A stretch of DNA of 64,000 nucleotides from Burkholderiales bacterium (GTDB taxonomy: Bacteria; Pseudomonadota; Gammaproteobacteria; Burkholderiales; JABEVD01): positions 1-64,000 of the forward strand of contig JAIELG010000016.1 of the NCBI GenBank assembly GCA_019753155.1. The letters run 5' to 3'. The notes beneath the pieces are model-generated. The model was not told the origin of the DNA. It did no database searches and saw only the letters and a list, made by a program, of their open reading frames with translations. Of the stretch, positions 24,335-33,141 are shown piece after piece. Every line of letters starts with the position of its first letter. Positions within the stretch are counted from its first letter, which is position 1. Both the position numbers and the translations under genes were made by a program.

Positions 24335-27300
24335 TCAATCCTGGGGGTTTTCCTCATGTTCCGCTTCCGGATTCCATCTCAGATCGAGGGTCAGCGGATA
24401 GTCCCTGTTGATTGCTTCGCGCGGCGCCATGCCTTCCTTCAGCGACCCGGGGGTATGACCGTGATTCCAGAAACGGCTGACGCGCCGTGCTTCGGCTTCG
24501 AAGGCGTTGACCGGAAATGCATCGTAATTGCGGCCGCCGGGATGGGCGACATGATAGGTGCAGCCGCCAATGGAGCGACCGTTCCAGCTGTCCACGATGT
24601 CGAATACCAGTGGCGCATGAATGCCTATGGTCGGGTGTAGCGCGGAGGGCGGTGCCCAGGCGCGGTAGCGTACCCCGGCCACGAATTCGCCCTGCGTGCC
24701 CGTGCTGCGCAGGGGCACGCGGCGGCCGTTGCAGGTGAGGATGTGGCGCGAGTCGGTCATGCCGCTCACCTTGACTTGCATCCGCTCCACCGAAGAGTCG
24801 ACGTAACGCGCGGTGCCGCTGCTGCCGGCTTCTTCGCCCAGCACATGCCAGGGTTCGATCGCCATGCGCAGTTCGAGCTGGATGTTTTGGACAGAGAGGG
24901 TGCCGTAATGGGGGAAACGAAATTCAAGAAACGGTTCGAACCAGTCCGCCTGCAGGGGATAGCCTGCACGTTGCAGGTCGCGTACCACGTCCTCCATGTC
25001 GGTGCGGACAAAGTGGGGCAGCATGAAGCGGTCGTGCAGCGAGGTGCCCCAGCGCACCAGTTCATGCCGGTAGGGGTGTTTCCAGAACCAGGCGACGAGG
25101 GACCGCAGCAGCAGCATCTGCACGAGGCTCATGCGCGGGTGGGGCGGCATTTCGAAAGCGCGCAGTTCGACGAGGCCAAGACGTCCGGTATCGCTGTCCG
25201 GGGAGTAGAGTTTGTCGATGCAGAATTCGGTGCGGTGTGTGTTTCCGGTAACGTCGATGAGGAGGTGGCGCAGCAGGCGGTCGACGAGCCAGGGGGCTGG
25301 AACTTCGCCATCGGGCATCTGCTGGAAAGCGATGTCGAGTTCGTAGAGATTTTCGTGGCGCGCCTCGTCCACGCGCGGCGCCTGGCTGGTGGGGCCGATG
25401 AAGAGGCCGGAAAACAGGTAGGAAAGCGCAGGGTGGTGCTGCCAGTAGGTGACAAGGCTCCTCAACAGGTCGGGCCGGCGCAGCGCCGGGCTGTCGGCAG
25501 GGGTCGCGCCGCCTATGGTGATGTGGTTGCCGCCGCCGGTGCCGGTGTGGCGCCCGTCGAGCATGAATTTCTCCGTGCCCAATCGGGTGAGGTATGCCTG
25601 CTCGTAGAGCGTAGTGGTGTTTTTCACCAGTTCGTCCCAGCTTGCAGCCGGATGGATGTTGACTTCTATCACGCCTGGGTCCGGCGTGACCGGCAGCCGC
25701 ACCAGACGCAAGTCTCGCGGCGGCTGGTAGCCTTCCAGCACTACCGGCATGGAAAGCGCTGCTGCGCTCGCCTCGATGGAGGCCACGAGATCCAGATAAT
25801 GTTCCAGTTGCGTCGTGGGCGGCAGAAATACATGCATTTGTCCGTCGCGTGCTTCCACGCACAGCGCGGTGTGGGGAATCCATTCGGGTGCGGCGTGGGG
25901 AGTTTCCGCTTCGACGCGTTCATTGTAGCGCCGCGCGACTTCCCCCGCTACATCGCCGAGCGGGCCGACTTCTTCGAACAGGCTGCGCTCCAGGTCTTCA
26001 TCCCTGTCTTTTAGCGGCACCCAGGGCAGCGAGCCCAGCGGCAGGCGCAATCCCATCGCGGAGTCGCCGGGGACGAGGAACATCTCGCCGCGGCGAAATG
26101 TCCACGGGCTGCTCGCCCAGGCGTCTTTCCTGCGGTGGAGCGGCAGGGCGTATCCCACCGGCTCACCCAGATTGCCTGCCAGGAGCTTCGCCAGGCGCCT
26201 TCTTTCCAGCGGGTCTTTCAGGTCGAATTCGAGCGGATCCAGGTTGTCCGGCACGAGGCCTTCCTGCAACAGGTAATGGATGGGATCCTCATAGCCTGCC
26301 TTGATCGTTGAGGCGGATACCCCCAGCCGCCGCGCAAGCTGCCGCATGAATTCTTCGGCATCCTCCAGTGTGACGCCGTAGTCCCTGTTCTCGTCCGCCA
26401 GCAACTCCGGGTTGCGCCATACCGGCACGCCGTCCTTGCGCCAGAAGCAGGCGAGTTGCCAGCGCGGCAGCGGTTCGCCCGGATACCATTTGCCCTGACC
26501 GCAGTAGAGCATGCCGCCGGGGCCGAATGCGTCTTTCAGGCGACGCACCAGTTCGCCGGCAAGCCGGCGCTTTTGTTCGCCGTCCGCAGCGGTATTCCAT
26601 TGCGCGGATTCCATGTCGTCTATGGAGACGAAGGTGGGCTCTCCCCCCATGGTCAGGCGCACGTCGCCCCGATCGAGCTCGGCATCGATTTCGTGCCCGA
26701 GTGCTTCGATGTCCGCCCACTGCGCCTCGCTATAGGGTTTGGTGACGCGCGGGTCTTCGTGGATACGCTGCACGCTGTTGTCGAAATGGAATTCCACCCG
26801 ACTTTTGCCCGTGTAGCCGCCGGTTACGGGCGCCGCGCTCGCCGGGTCTGCGGTGCATGCGAGCGGAATGTGTCCTTCGCCTGCGAAGAGGCCGGAGGTG
26901 GCATCGAGTCCGATCCAGCCCGCGCCCGGCACGTAAACCTCGGCCCAGGCGTGCAGGTCGGTGAAATCCTGTTCGGGTCCGGAAGGCCCGTCCAGTGATT
27001 TGACGTCGGCAGTCAACTGCACCAGGTATCCGGAAACGAAGCGGGCAGCCAGGCCAAGGTGCCTCAGAACCTGCACCAGCAGCCAGCCCGAGTCGCGGCA
27101 TGAACCGAGCGCGCGGGACAGGGTTTCCTCGCAGGTTTGCACCCCGGCTTCGAGGCGGATGGTATAGTCGACCTGTCGATACAGCCGCCGGTTGAGTTCC
27201 ACCAGAAAGTCGACGATAGGCGTCGGCGAGCGGTCGACTTCGCTCAGGAATTTTTTCAGCAAGGGTCCCGGCTCTTCGGCTTCCAGATAAGGTCCCAGCT

Positions 27301-27637
27301 CCTTGCGGAGCGGGTTGTCGTAGGCGAAGGGATAGTTTTCGGCGTATGCCTCGACGAAGAAGTCGAACGGGTTTATCACCGTCATGTCGGCGACCAGATC
27401 CACCTCGATGACAAGCTCGCTGGTCTTTTCCGGGAACACCACCCGCGCCAGATAATTGCCGAAGGGATCCTGCTGCCAGTTGATGAAATGCTTCTCGGGC
27501 AGGATGCGCAGGGAATAGGACTCGATCGGCGTGCGCGAATGCACCGCGGGACGCAGCCGGAATACATGAGGATCGAGTTGCACCGGCTTGTCGTAGCGGT
27601 ACCGGGTCTTGTGATTGAGTGCTACGCGTATGGTCAT
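24335..27637 (-). CDS. Transglutaminase-like/DUF2126 protein of the Anbu cluster
   Basis: An 1100-residue cytoplasmic protein. Residues 1-80 form the bacterial transglutaminase N-terminal domain. The transglutaminase core has the Cys-His-Asp triad in GSCRDSGWLLV (Cys180), FTDLHAWAEVY (His229) and WIGLDATSG (Asp245). From about residue 300 the protein is DUF2126 (EPTFVSIDD, GKWYPGEPLPRW, TGGGNHITIGG, MPPHPRMSL). Large fusions of this type occur with alpha-E, circularly permuted ATP-grasp and Anbu proteins. It is the last gene of the three-gene minus-strand operon, 3 bases after the alpha-E gene. Catalysis (isopeptide making or cleaving) is inferred. Confidence 0.93.
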   Translation of the reverse strand: MTIRVALNHKTRYRYDKPVQLDPHVFRLRPAVHSRTPIESYSLRILPEKHFINWQQDPFGNYLARVVFPEKTSELVIEVDLVADMTVINPFDFFVEAYAENYPFAYDNPLRKELGPYLEAEEPGPLLKKFLSEVDRSPTPIVDFLVELNRRLYRQVDYTIRLEAGVQTCEETLSRALGSCRDSGWLLVQVLRHLGLAARFVSGYLVQLTADVKSLDGPSGPEQDFTDLHAWAEVYVPGAGWIGLDATSGLFAGEGHIPLACTADPASAAPVTGGYTGKSRVEFHFDNSVQRIHEDPRVTKPYSEAQWADIEALGHEIDAELDRGDVRLTMGGEPTFVSIDDMESAQWNTAADGEQKRRLAGELVRRLKDAFGPGGMLYCGQGKWYPGEPLPRWQLACFWRKDGVPVWRNPELLADENRDYGVTLEDAEEFMRQLARRLGVSASTIKAGYEDPIHYLLQEGLVPDNLDPLEFDLKDPLERRRLAKLLAGNLGEPVGYALPLHRRKDAWASSPWTFRRGEMFLVPGDSAMGLRLPLGSLPWVPLKDRDEDLERSLFEEVGPLGDVAGEVARRYNERVEAETPHAAPEWIPHTALCVEARDGQMHVFLPPTTQLEHYLDLVASIEASAAALSMPVVLEGYQPPRDLRLVRLPVTPDPGVIEVNIHPAASWDELVKNTTTLYEQAYLTRLGTEKFMLDGRHTGTGGGNHITIGGATPADSPALRRPDLLRSLVTYWQHHPALSYLFSGLFIGPTSQAPRVDEARHENLYELDIAFQQMPDGEVPAPWLVDRLLRHLLIDVTGNTHRTEFCIDKLYSPDSDTGRLGLVELRAFEMPPHPRMSLVQMLLLRSLVAWFWKHPYRHELVRWGTSLHDRFMLPHFVRTDMEDVVRDLQRAGYPLQADWFEPFLEFRFPHYGTLSVQNIQLELRMAIEPWHVLGEEAGSSGTARYVDSSVERMQVKVSGMTDSRHILTCNGRRVPLRSTGTQGEFVAGVRYRAWAPPSALHPTIGIHAPLVFDIVDSWNGRSIGGCTYHVAHPGGRNYDAFPVNAFEAEARRVSRFWNHGHTPGSLKEGMAPREAINRDYPLTLDLRWNPEAEHEENPQD

Positions 27638-27640
27638 GGA

Positions 27641-28606
27641 TCAGCTTTCAGCGCTTTCGAAAGAAGGGCTGCGTATATCCGGCAGGCGGAAGTAGCGCTC
27701 GCGCAGTGCTGCGTTGATCGAGTCGAGTCCGATCTGGATGCGGTCGATCAATTCGTGCAGTCCGGCCTTCGCCAGCACCGCGCCGTCGGCCGTACCCAGC
27801 ATGGCCCGTGTTGCGCGCACCGTATCCAGGACCGGCATCGATCGCGGCAGAACCTTCAGAACCTCCTCGATTTCCGTCAGACAATGCAGGACGGTGCGCG
27901 GGAACAGCGCATCCTTGAGAAGGAAGTCGATGACCTGCGCGCTTTTGGCATGCACGCCGATATGGCGGCGGTACATCTGGTACGCGGAGAGCGCCTTGAG
28001 GATATTCATCCACAGCAAATCGCCATATTGCTCCCCTACCGGAGTATCGGCAGGCAGGATCACGGCGTGGCTGATATCCAGGATGCGGCTGGTCATGTCC
28101 GCGCGCTCGATGTTGCGGCCGATCCGCAGGAACTGGAACGCGGCATCGCGCGACATGGTGCCTGAGAGCAGTCCGACGATGCCCTGGCGGTGACGGATGA
28201 TGGCCTGCAGCACTTCGTAGCGGCGGCTGCGGTCGAGCTCGCCCGAGAGTTCCCGTTTTGCGTAGAGATAAAGCTCGTTCACCCATTCCCAGGACTCCCA
28301 GGGCAATACTTCGCGAAAAGTGCGCGTATTTTCCCTAGCCTGCGTGATGCAGGTCATGATCGAACTCGGGTTGCGCTCATCCTGGATCAGAAAGCGCATC
28401 ACCGCCGTTTCGTCGGCTTCGGGATAATGTTCGAAAAACAGCTGGTCGAGTCCCGCGATCCTGACGAGCGGCTCCCATCCGAACGATGCGCCGCCCGGCA
28501 TGTCGAGGGTCATCAGCGTGACTGCGTTGATAAGACGGGCCGTGTCCTCCGCCCGCTCCATGTAGCGGGTCATCCAGTACAGGTTTTCCGCGACTCGAGA
28601 CAACAT
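27641..28606 (-). CDS. Alpha-E domain protein (DUF403)
   Basis: A 321-residue all-helical protein. It starts [20 protein letters not shown], the invariant beginning of alpha-E domain proteins, and includes MTCITQARENTRTFRE, LYLYAKREL and SRDAAFQFLRIGRNIERADM. The start is fixed by a one-base overlap with the upstream ATP-grasp gene (TAATG). Alpha-E proteins always travel with circularly permuted ATP-grasp proteins and often with transglutaminases and the Anbu peptidase, and are thought to take part in making or handling a peptide tag. No catalytic residues are known. Confidence 0.93.
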   Translation of the reverse strand: MLSRVAENLYWMTRYMERAEDTARLINAVTLMTLDMPGGASFGWEPLVRIAGLDQLFFEHYPEADETAVMRFLIQDERNPSSIMTCITQARENTRTFREVLPWESWEWVNELYLYAKRELSGELDRSRRYEVLQAIIRHRQGIVGLLSGTMSRDAAFQFLRIGRNIERADMTSRILDISHAVILPADTPVGEQYGDLLWMNILKALSAYQMYRRHIGVHAKSAQVIDFLLKDALFPRTVLHCLTEIEEVLKVLPRSMPVLDTVRATRAMLGTADGAVLAKAGLHELIDRIQIGLDSINAALRERYFRLPDIRSPSFESAES

Positions 28607-30054
28607 TACTGGACTCCTTGCACGATCCAGGTATCCTTGCTTCCTCCGCCCTGCGACGAATTCACCACCAGGGAGCCCTTGCGCAACGCCACGCGGGTCA
28701 GCCCGCCCGCAGTGACATAAAGCTGGCTGGATTGTAGCACGAACGGTCTCAGATCCAGGTGGCGGGGCGCGAGTCCTTCTTCGCACAGGGTCGGCGCGGT
28801 GGAGAGCGACAATGTGGGTTGCGCCATGTAGTTGCGCGGATTGGCCCGGATGAGTTCGGCAAACTTGGCGCGTTCCGCGGAGGTCGATTGCGGCCCGATG
28901 AGCATGCCGTAGCCGCCCGACTCGTTGGCGGGTTTCACCACCAGCTTGTCGAGATTGGCCAGCACGTAGTCCCGGTCCTTGTCGTACATGCACAGGTAGC
29001 TCGGCACATTGGGCAAAATCGCCTCTTCGCCGAGATAGTACTCGATCATCTGCGGCACGAATGCATACACCACCTTGTCGTCGGCAACCCCGGAGCCTGG
29101 CGCATTGGCAAGTCCCACGTTGCCCGCCCGCCATGCGCGCATCAGGCCGGGTACGCCGAGACAGGAATCGGGCCTGAATACCTCAGGGTCGATGAAATCA
29201 TCGTCGATGCGCCGGTAAATCACGTCCACGCGCTGCAATCCGTCTATGGTCTTCATGTAAACGCAGTCGTCTGCGAGCACCGTCAGATCGGCGCCTTCCA
29301 CCAGTTCCGCCCCCATCTGCTGGGCGAGGTAGCTGTGCTCGAAATAGGCCGAGTTGAAGATTCCCGGAGTCAGCACAGCGATGATGGGGCGCTGTTCCGG
29401 ACGCGGCGAGAGCGCCGCGAGGGTGTCATAGAGCTGGGCCGTGTAGTCGTCCACAGGCTGGATGCGGTAGCTGCCGAACACTTCCGGAAACAGCCGCTTC
29501 ATCAACTGCCGGTTTTCCAGCATGTAGGACACCCCGGATGGCACCCTCAGGTTGTCTTCCAGCACATAGAATTCTCCATCCGAATGACGCACCAAATCGG
29601 TGCCGCAGATATGCGCCCATACCCCAAAACGTGGCATGGCGCCGATGCAGGCGGATCTGAAATTCTTCGAATCCTGCAGCACCTCAAACGGGAATACCCC
29701 GTCCCGGACGATGTTCTGCTCGTTGTAAATGTCGCTGATGAACAGGTTGAGCGCGGCAAGACGCTGTTTCAGCCCGCTTTCCACGCGCGCCCATTCGCGC
29801 CCGTCGATGATGCGCGGTATCACGTCGAAAGGCCAGGCCCGGTCTATGTTTCCAGCTTCGGTGTAGACCGTGAATGTGATGCCTGAGGCCATGATCGCGG
29901 CATTCACCGCTGCAACCCGCTTGGAAAGCTCCTGTTCCCCGAGTTCCGAGATGAAATCACACAGGCCGCGCGCCAACGGGCGCGGCTGTCCGTCCGAAGT
30001 CATCAGTTCGTCGAAGGTGTTGTCTACCCGGTAATCTTCACAGGCGATGGTCAT
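28606..30054 (-). CDS. Circularly permuted ATP-grasp protein (DUF404/DUF407)
   Basis: A 482-residue ligase-like protein. [20 protein letters not shown] (the permuted metal-binding part) comes before the nucleotide-binding segment [17 protein letters not shown], which is the reversed order that defines the family. The C terminus has [11 protein letters not shown] and [11 protein letters not shown]. The ATG at 30054 was chosen because AGGGGA sits at the right distance upstream; a start 11 codons earlier lacks that support. It heads the operon with alpha-E and transglutaminase. The family is predicted to ligate amino acids or peptides; the substrate is unknown. Confidence 0.92.
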   Translation of the reverse strand: MTIACEDYRVDNTFDELMTSDGQPRPLARGLCDFISELGEQELSKRVAAVNAAIMASGITFTVYTEAGNIDRAWPFDVIPRIIDGREWARVESGLKQRLAALNLFISDIYNEQNIVRDGVFPFEVLQDSKNFRSACIGAMPRFGVWAHICGTDLVRHSDGEFYVLEDNLRVPSGVSYMLENRQLMKRLFPEVFGSYRIQPVDDYTAQLYDTLAALSPRPEQRPIIAVLTPGIFNSAYFEHSYLAQQMGAELVEGADLTVLADDCVYMKTIDGLQRVDVIYRRIDDDFIDPEVFRPDSCLGVPGLMRAWRAGNVGLANAPGSGVADDKVVYAFVPQMIEYYLGEEAILPNVPSYLCMYDKDRDYVLANLDKLVVKPANESGGYGMLIGPQSTSAERAKFAELIRANPRNYMAQPTLSLSTAPTLCEEGLAPRHLDLRPFVLQSSQLYVTAGGLTRVALRKGSLVVNSSQGGGSKDTWIVQGVQ

Positions 30055-30180
30055 GGATAGTTCCCCTAGTGTGTTTGCCTGCACCAAGCAAGAGCCGGGC
30101 CAGCCTGAGATACGCGATCAAAACGCTTCCATTCACCTGTGATTGTAGCTAGAATCGAAAGAAACTCTTTCCTGGGAACG

Positions 30181-30963
30181 ATGACTTACTGCCTCGCGAT
30201 CAAAGTGGACGAAGGTCTGGTGTTTGCGTCCGACTCCCGCACCAATGCGGGTGTCGACCATGTCAGCACCTATTCCAAGATGCATACTTTTGCCTGGCCT
30301 TCCGACCGGTTTTTCGTGCTGCTTTCGGCGGGAAATCTTGCCACCACGCAGGCAGTCGTCAAGCGGCTCAAGGCGGATGCGCAGGACTCGTGGGCGTTCA
30401 GCCTGCGCACGGCCCAGGACATGGATGCCGCGGCCAACTACGTGGGCAAGGTTTCCACCGACATTCAGCGCAACCAGTCCGAGCGGGATACTTCCAGCGC
30501 CAGTTTCGAGGCGACCTTTATTTTCGGGGGGCAGATTGGAGGCGGAGAGTCCGTGATCTTCCTGATCTATCCCCAGGGCAATTACATACACGAATCGAGC
30601 GATCACCCTTTCTTGCAGGAGGGCGAGACCAAGTACGACAAGCCTATCCTGGATCGCGTCATTCGCCATGATACGCCGCTTGAGCTTGCCGGGCGCTGCG
30701 CGCTGGTGTCGATCAACTCCACCATACGCAGCAATCTGGCGGTCGGGCCGCCCGTGGAACTCCTGTTGTATCCGGCCTATGGGCATGGAAATTACCGTCG
30801 CCTGCTGCTCAATGAGAACGATCCGTTCTACCGCTCGATGAACGAGGCCTGGAACGAGGGGCTGAGGCAGGCGCTCAACAACCTGCCGCCATTCGAATGG
30901 GAACAGGAAGTCAGGGCGGTGCAACTGGTGCAGGAAGCCGCATTCACGCAAACGATGGGTTGA
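30181..30963 (+). CDS. Anbu, ancestral-beta-subunit proteasome-like peptidase
   Basis: A 260-residue Ntn-hydrolase. The start at 30181 gives MTYCLAIKVDEGLVFASDSR, with Thr2 as the expected N-terminal nucleophile after Met removal; an in-frame start 42 bases upstream would hide it. Family residues include SDSRTNAGVDHVSTYSKMH and the GGGESVIFLIYPQGN region. Length matches known Anbu proteins (about 240-260). It is transcribed divergently from the ATP-grasp/alpha-E/transglutaminase operon across 126 bases, the known companion genes of Anbu, so the four proteins probably act in one pathway. Its substrate and any ATPase partner are not established. Confidence 0.92.
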   Translation: MTYCLAIKVDEGLVFASDSRTNAGVDHVSTYSKMHTFAWPSDRFFVLLSAGNLATTQAVVKRLKADAQDSWAFSLRTAQDMDAAANYVGKVSTDIQRNQSERDTSSASFEATFIFGGQIGGGESVIFLIYPQGNYIHESSDHPFLQEGETKYDKPILDRVIRHDTPLELAGRCALVSINSTIRSNLAVGPPVELLLYPAYGHGNYRRLLLNENDPFYRSMNEAWNEGLRQALNNLPPFEWEQEVRAVQLVQEAAFTQTMG

Positions 30964-30986
30964 ACGAATCACTCACTGGAGCATCC

Positions 30987-31289
30987 ATGTTTATCGCAAT
31001 GAACCGCTTCAAGATCGTCAAGGGAATGGAAGAGGATTTCATCGAAATCTGGAAGCGGCGCGAGAGCTATCTCGAAGGCGTGCCGGGATTCAGGGAATTC
31101 CATTTGCTGCAGGGGCAGAGCTACGACGATTACACCCTTTTTGCTTCCCATTCGGTATGGGATTCCCCGCAGGTTTTCGAGGACTGGACGCGCTCGGAAG
31201 CGTTCAGGCTCGCTCACGCGCGGGCAGGTTCGGCGAAGAACGTCTACATGGGGCCGCCCAACCTCGAACTATTCGAAGCCGTGATCTAG
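30987..31289 (+). CDS. ABM-domain monooxygenase, IsdG/HmoA-like
   Basis: A 100-residue ferredoxin-like fold protein of the antibiotic-biosynthesis-monooxygenase superfamily. It starts MFIAMNRFKIVKGMEEDFIE and has VPGFREFHLLQG, YTLFASHSVWDSPQVFEDW and FRLAHARAG, where a histidine would bind haem in the haem-degrading members. GGAG at 30978-30981 supports the start. It lies 23 bases after anbu and probably shares its transcript. Haem degradation is plausible given the other iron genes in the window but is not shown by the sequence. Confidence 0.78.
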   Translation: MFIAMNRFKIVKGMEEDFIEIWKRRESYLEGVPGFREFHLLQGQSYDDYTLFASHSVWDSPQVFEDWTRSEAFRLAHARAGSAKNVYMGPPNLELFEAVI

Positions 31290-31305
31290 CAGCCTGTCGG
31301 ATTTT

Positions 31306-31756
31306 TCAGTTGGCCCGATACGGGCTGTGCCCGATGATGCCGAAAAAAATTTCCATGAGCTCTTGGTAGAGTTTGATGCCGTTTTCCTTTTGCAGGATGG
31401 CCATGATTTCTTCATGGCGCCTTGCACGATGATAGGACCAGGTCACGGCCATGGCATCATAACTGTCCGCGATGGAGATGATGCGGGCGCAGACGGGAAT
31501 GGCGTTTCTCGATAGTCCGTCAGGATAGCCGCTGCCATCGTAATGTTCATGATGATGGCGGCGTGATCGGCTCCCTCGAGTCCCGTGGACAAATGATGTC
31601 CTCGCCGATTTCTGAATATCGCTTCATCACGGCCCATTCTTCGACGTCGAACTGGACGGGTTCGGAGTGAAGACGGGGCACGTGGTAGCCCAGCGCAACC
31701 GACAGCCCCTTGGTATATTGGTACAGTGCTTCGAAAATGTCGTCATCAGGCCCCAT
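31306..31756 (-). pseudogene. Decayed copy of the HD-GYP gene
   Basis: Begins MGPDDDIFEALYQYTKGLSV, parallel to the intact protein at 23678-24280. It then jumps from RLHSE straight to FDVEEWAVMKRYSEIGEDI, losing about 45 residues including the HD motif. A frameshift follows (LSTGLEGADHAAI in another frame), and the remaining HD-GYP sequence (SGYPDGL, IISIADSYDA, then IIGHSPYRAN) continues to a stop at 31306-31308. Nucleotide similarity to the intact gene is obvious along the whole length. It cannot encode an active phosphodiesterase. Confidence 0.88.
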
Positions 31757-31881
31757 GTTGGGCGCTCCTTTCGGCCAGACTGTTTTAATTTTGCGTGCAG
31801 GGGCGGAAGTTCAATGCCTGTTTGTTGCGTCTTGAAATGATCTATATTGGAATGGATTGTATTCAACCAATGGAGGTCACG

Positions 31882-32229
31882 ATGAAAAGATCAATCGTTT
31901 TTCTTGCGACATTATGTTTTGCCCAGAGTTCGCCTTTTGCCCTTGCACAGGAGCAGACGCAGGATCAGGTGAGGCAATCGAGCCGGCAGCAGATTTACGG
32001 CAGCCAGCTGATGACGCCTGAAGAGCGTACGCAATACCGCACCCAGATGCGCTCGGCGAAAACCCGGGAAGAACGCGAAACCCTGCGTCGCGAACACCAC
32101 AAGCAAATGCAGGAACGGGCCAGGGAGAAAGGGGTGCAGCTTCCCGACATGCCCGCAGCCGGGCAGGGCATGGGGCCGGGCGGTGGAATGGGGTCCGGTG
32201 GCGGTATGGGCCGACGCGGGGGATACTAG
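31882..32229 (+). CDS. Small exported protein with glycine/methionine-rich tail
   Basis: A 115-residue protein with a signal peptide (MKRSIVFLATLCFAQSSPFA, cleavage probably after FALA), an arginine/glutamate-rich helical middle (LMTPEERTQYRTQMRSAKTR and HHKQMQERAREKG) and a C-terminal tail of repeated GGGMG units. The start is backed by TGGAGGT at 31871-31877. The middle recalls small periplasmic helical proteins of the CpxP/Spy kind but lacks their LTxxQ signature. It stands alone between the pseudogene and the convergent exonuclease gene. Function unknown. Confidence 0.75.
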   Translation: MKRSIVFLATLCFAQSSPFALAQEQTQDQVRQSSRQQIYGSQLMTPEERTQYRTQMRSAKTREERETLRREHHKQMQERAREKGVQLPDMPAAGQGMGPGGGMGSGGGMGRRGGY

Positions 32230-32245
32230 CCTGTTCTGGAGTTCC

Positions 32246-33001
32246 TCAACCCGATGCGGGCTTGAGCCGCTCCATGATGACGACGGGAAAATCGCATTCC
32301 TGTTTCAATGGCTCCAACTGATCCTCGCGGATGATGCGCACCCAGCTTTTCGGATATTTCAGCCCTTCCTTCCCGCCGGGGGATTCCCAGTTGAAGCGCT
32401 TCGCCTTGGCCTTTTCGCGGTTGTCGAAGCCGACTTCCGCCTTGACGACGAGGCGGGGACTTTTCGCGCTGGCGATGACCGCTTCGATGTCGTGGCGCGA
32501 CAGGATGGTCAGCATGGTCAGCACGTCGGTTACGGCCCGGTGCGGAAAGCTGTTCAGTATGCCGTGAAACCCGGCGAGATAGGTGAGGTTGCGGCTCGTG
32601 CAGTTTTTCGGGTAATCCACGTCGTGGAGTGTATCCAGCCAATATTTTGCCGGCATCTTGTGGCTTTGCCGGGCGAAAAACGTCTCCATCAGGGGGCGGT
32701 CGAAATCCCGCCCGTTGTGGGCCACGATGAAGTCGGCCTTGTTCATCATGGCCTTGACCGGGTTCAGCACGCGGATGTCGGGTTTTGCGCCGTGCCGCTT
32801 CAAAAGCTCGTCCGAGATGCCGGTATATTCCGCGGCTTCGGGGGACAATGGCCTGTCGTTGTCGATGAGCATTGAATAGAGTTCGACAGGCTGGCCGAAA
32901 TCCGTATCCCATAATACCATCCCGATTTCGATGATGAAATTCCGGTCCAGGGGGGCATTGAATTCGCCGCCGGTTTCGAGGTCAAGGCCGAGCAGGAGCA
33001 T
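32246..33001 (-). CDS. DEDDh 3'-5' exonuclease (DnaQ-like)
   Basis: A 251-residue nuclease of the RNase T/DnaQ superfamily. Exo I is LGLDLETGG with Asp7 and Glu9; Exo II is IVAHNGRDFDRPLME; Exo III is FPHRAVTDVLTML with the His and Asp of the DEDDh type. The last 60 residues (RFNWESPGGKEGLKYPKSWV) form a small extra domain. It is neither fused to a polymerase nor of the size of SbcB. It processes single-stranded ends or RNA in the cytoplasm; the precise substrate is unknown. It diverges from the P-type ATPase gene across 140 bases. Confidence 0.83.
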   Translation of the reverse strand: MLLLGLDLETGGEFNAPLDRNFIIEIGMVLWDTDFGQPVELYSMLIDNDRPLSPEAAEYTGISDELLKRHGAKPDIRVLNPVKAMMNKADFIVAHNGRDFDRPLMETFFARQSHKMPAKYWLDTLHDVDYPKNCTSRNLTYLAGFHGILNSFPHRAVTDVLTMLTILSRHDIEAVIASAKSPRLVVKAEVGFDNREKAKAKRFNWESPGGKEGLKYPKSWVRIIREDQLEPLKQECDFPVVIMERLKPASG

Positions 33002-33106
33002 GTTTATCCTCTTTCAGAAATTCGATTGTATACCGGATTTTGATAATGGATTACCCAATTCATTCCCGGTTCATGCAATAATCAGTCCCCTGCAAGATTA
33101 ATGGGC

Positions 33107-33136
33107 TTGTCTGGATTGCCCGCTTTTTGTTATAAA
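33107..33136 (+). promoter_or_regulatory. Candidate promoter of the P-type ATPase gene
   Basis: TTGTCT at 33107-33112 and TATAAA at 33131-33136 with an 18-base spacer. The start of transcription would fall within a few bases of the ATG at 33142, which has no Shine-Dalgarno sequence, so the message may be leaderless. Confidence 0.45.
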
Positions 33137-33141
33137 GTCTG

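Noticed and set aside
24743-26014. 423-codon open frame opposite the transglutaminase/DUF2126 gene
   Set aside because: Antisense to a strongly conserved coding region with no recognisable domain or ribosome site.
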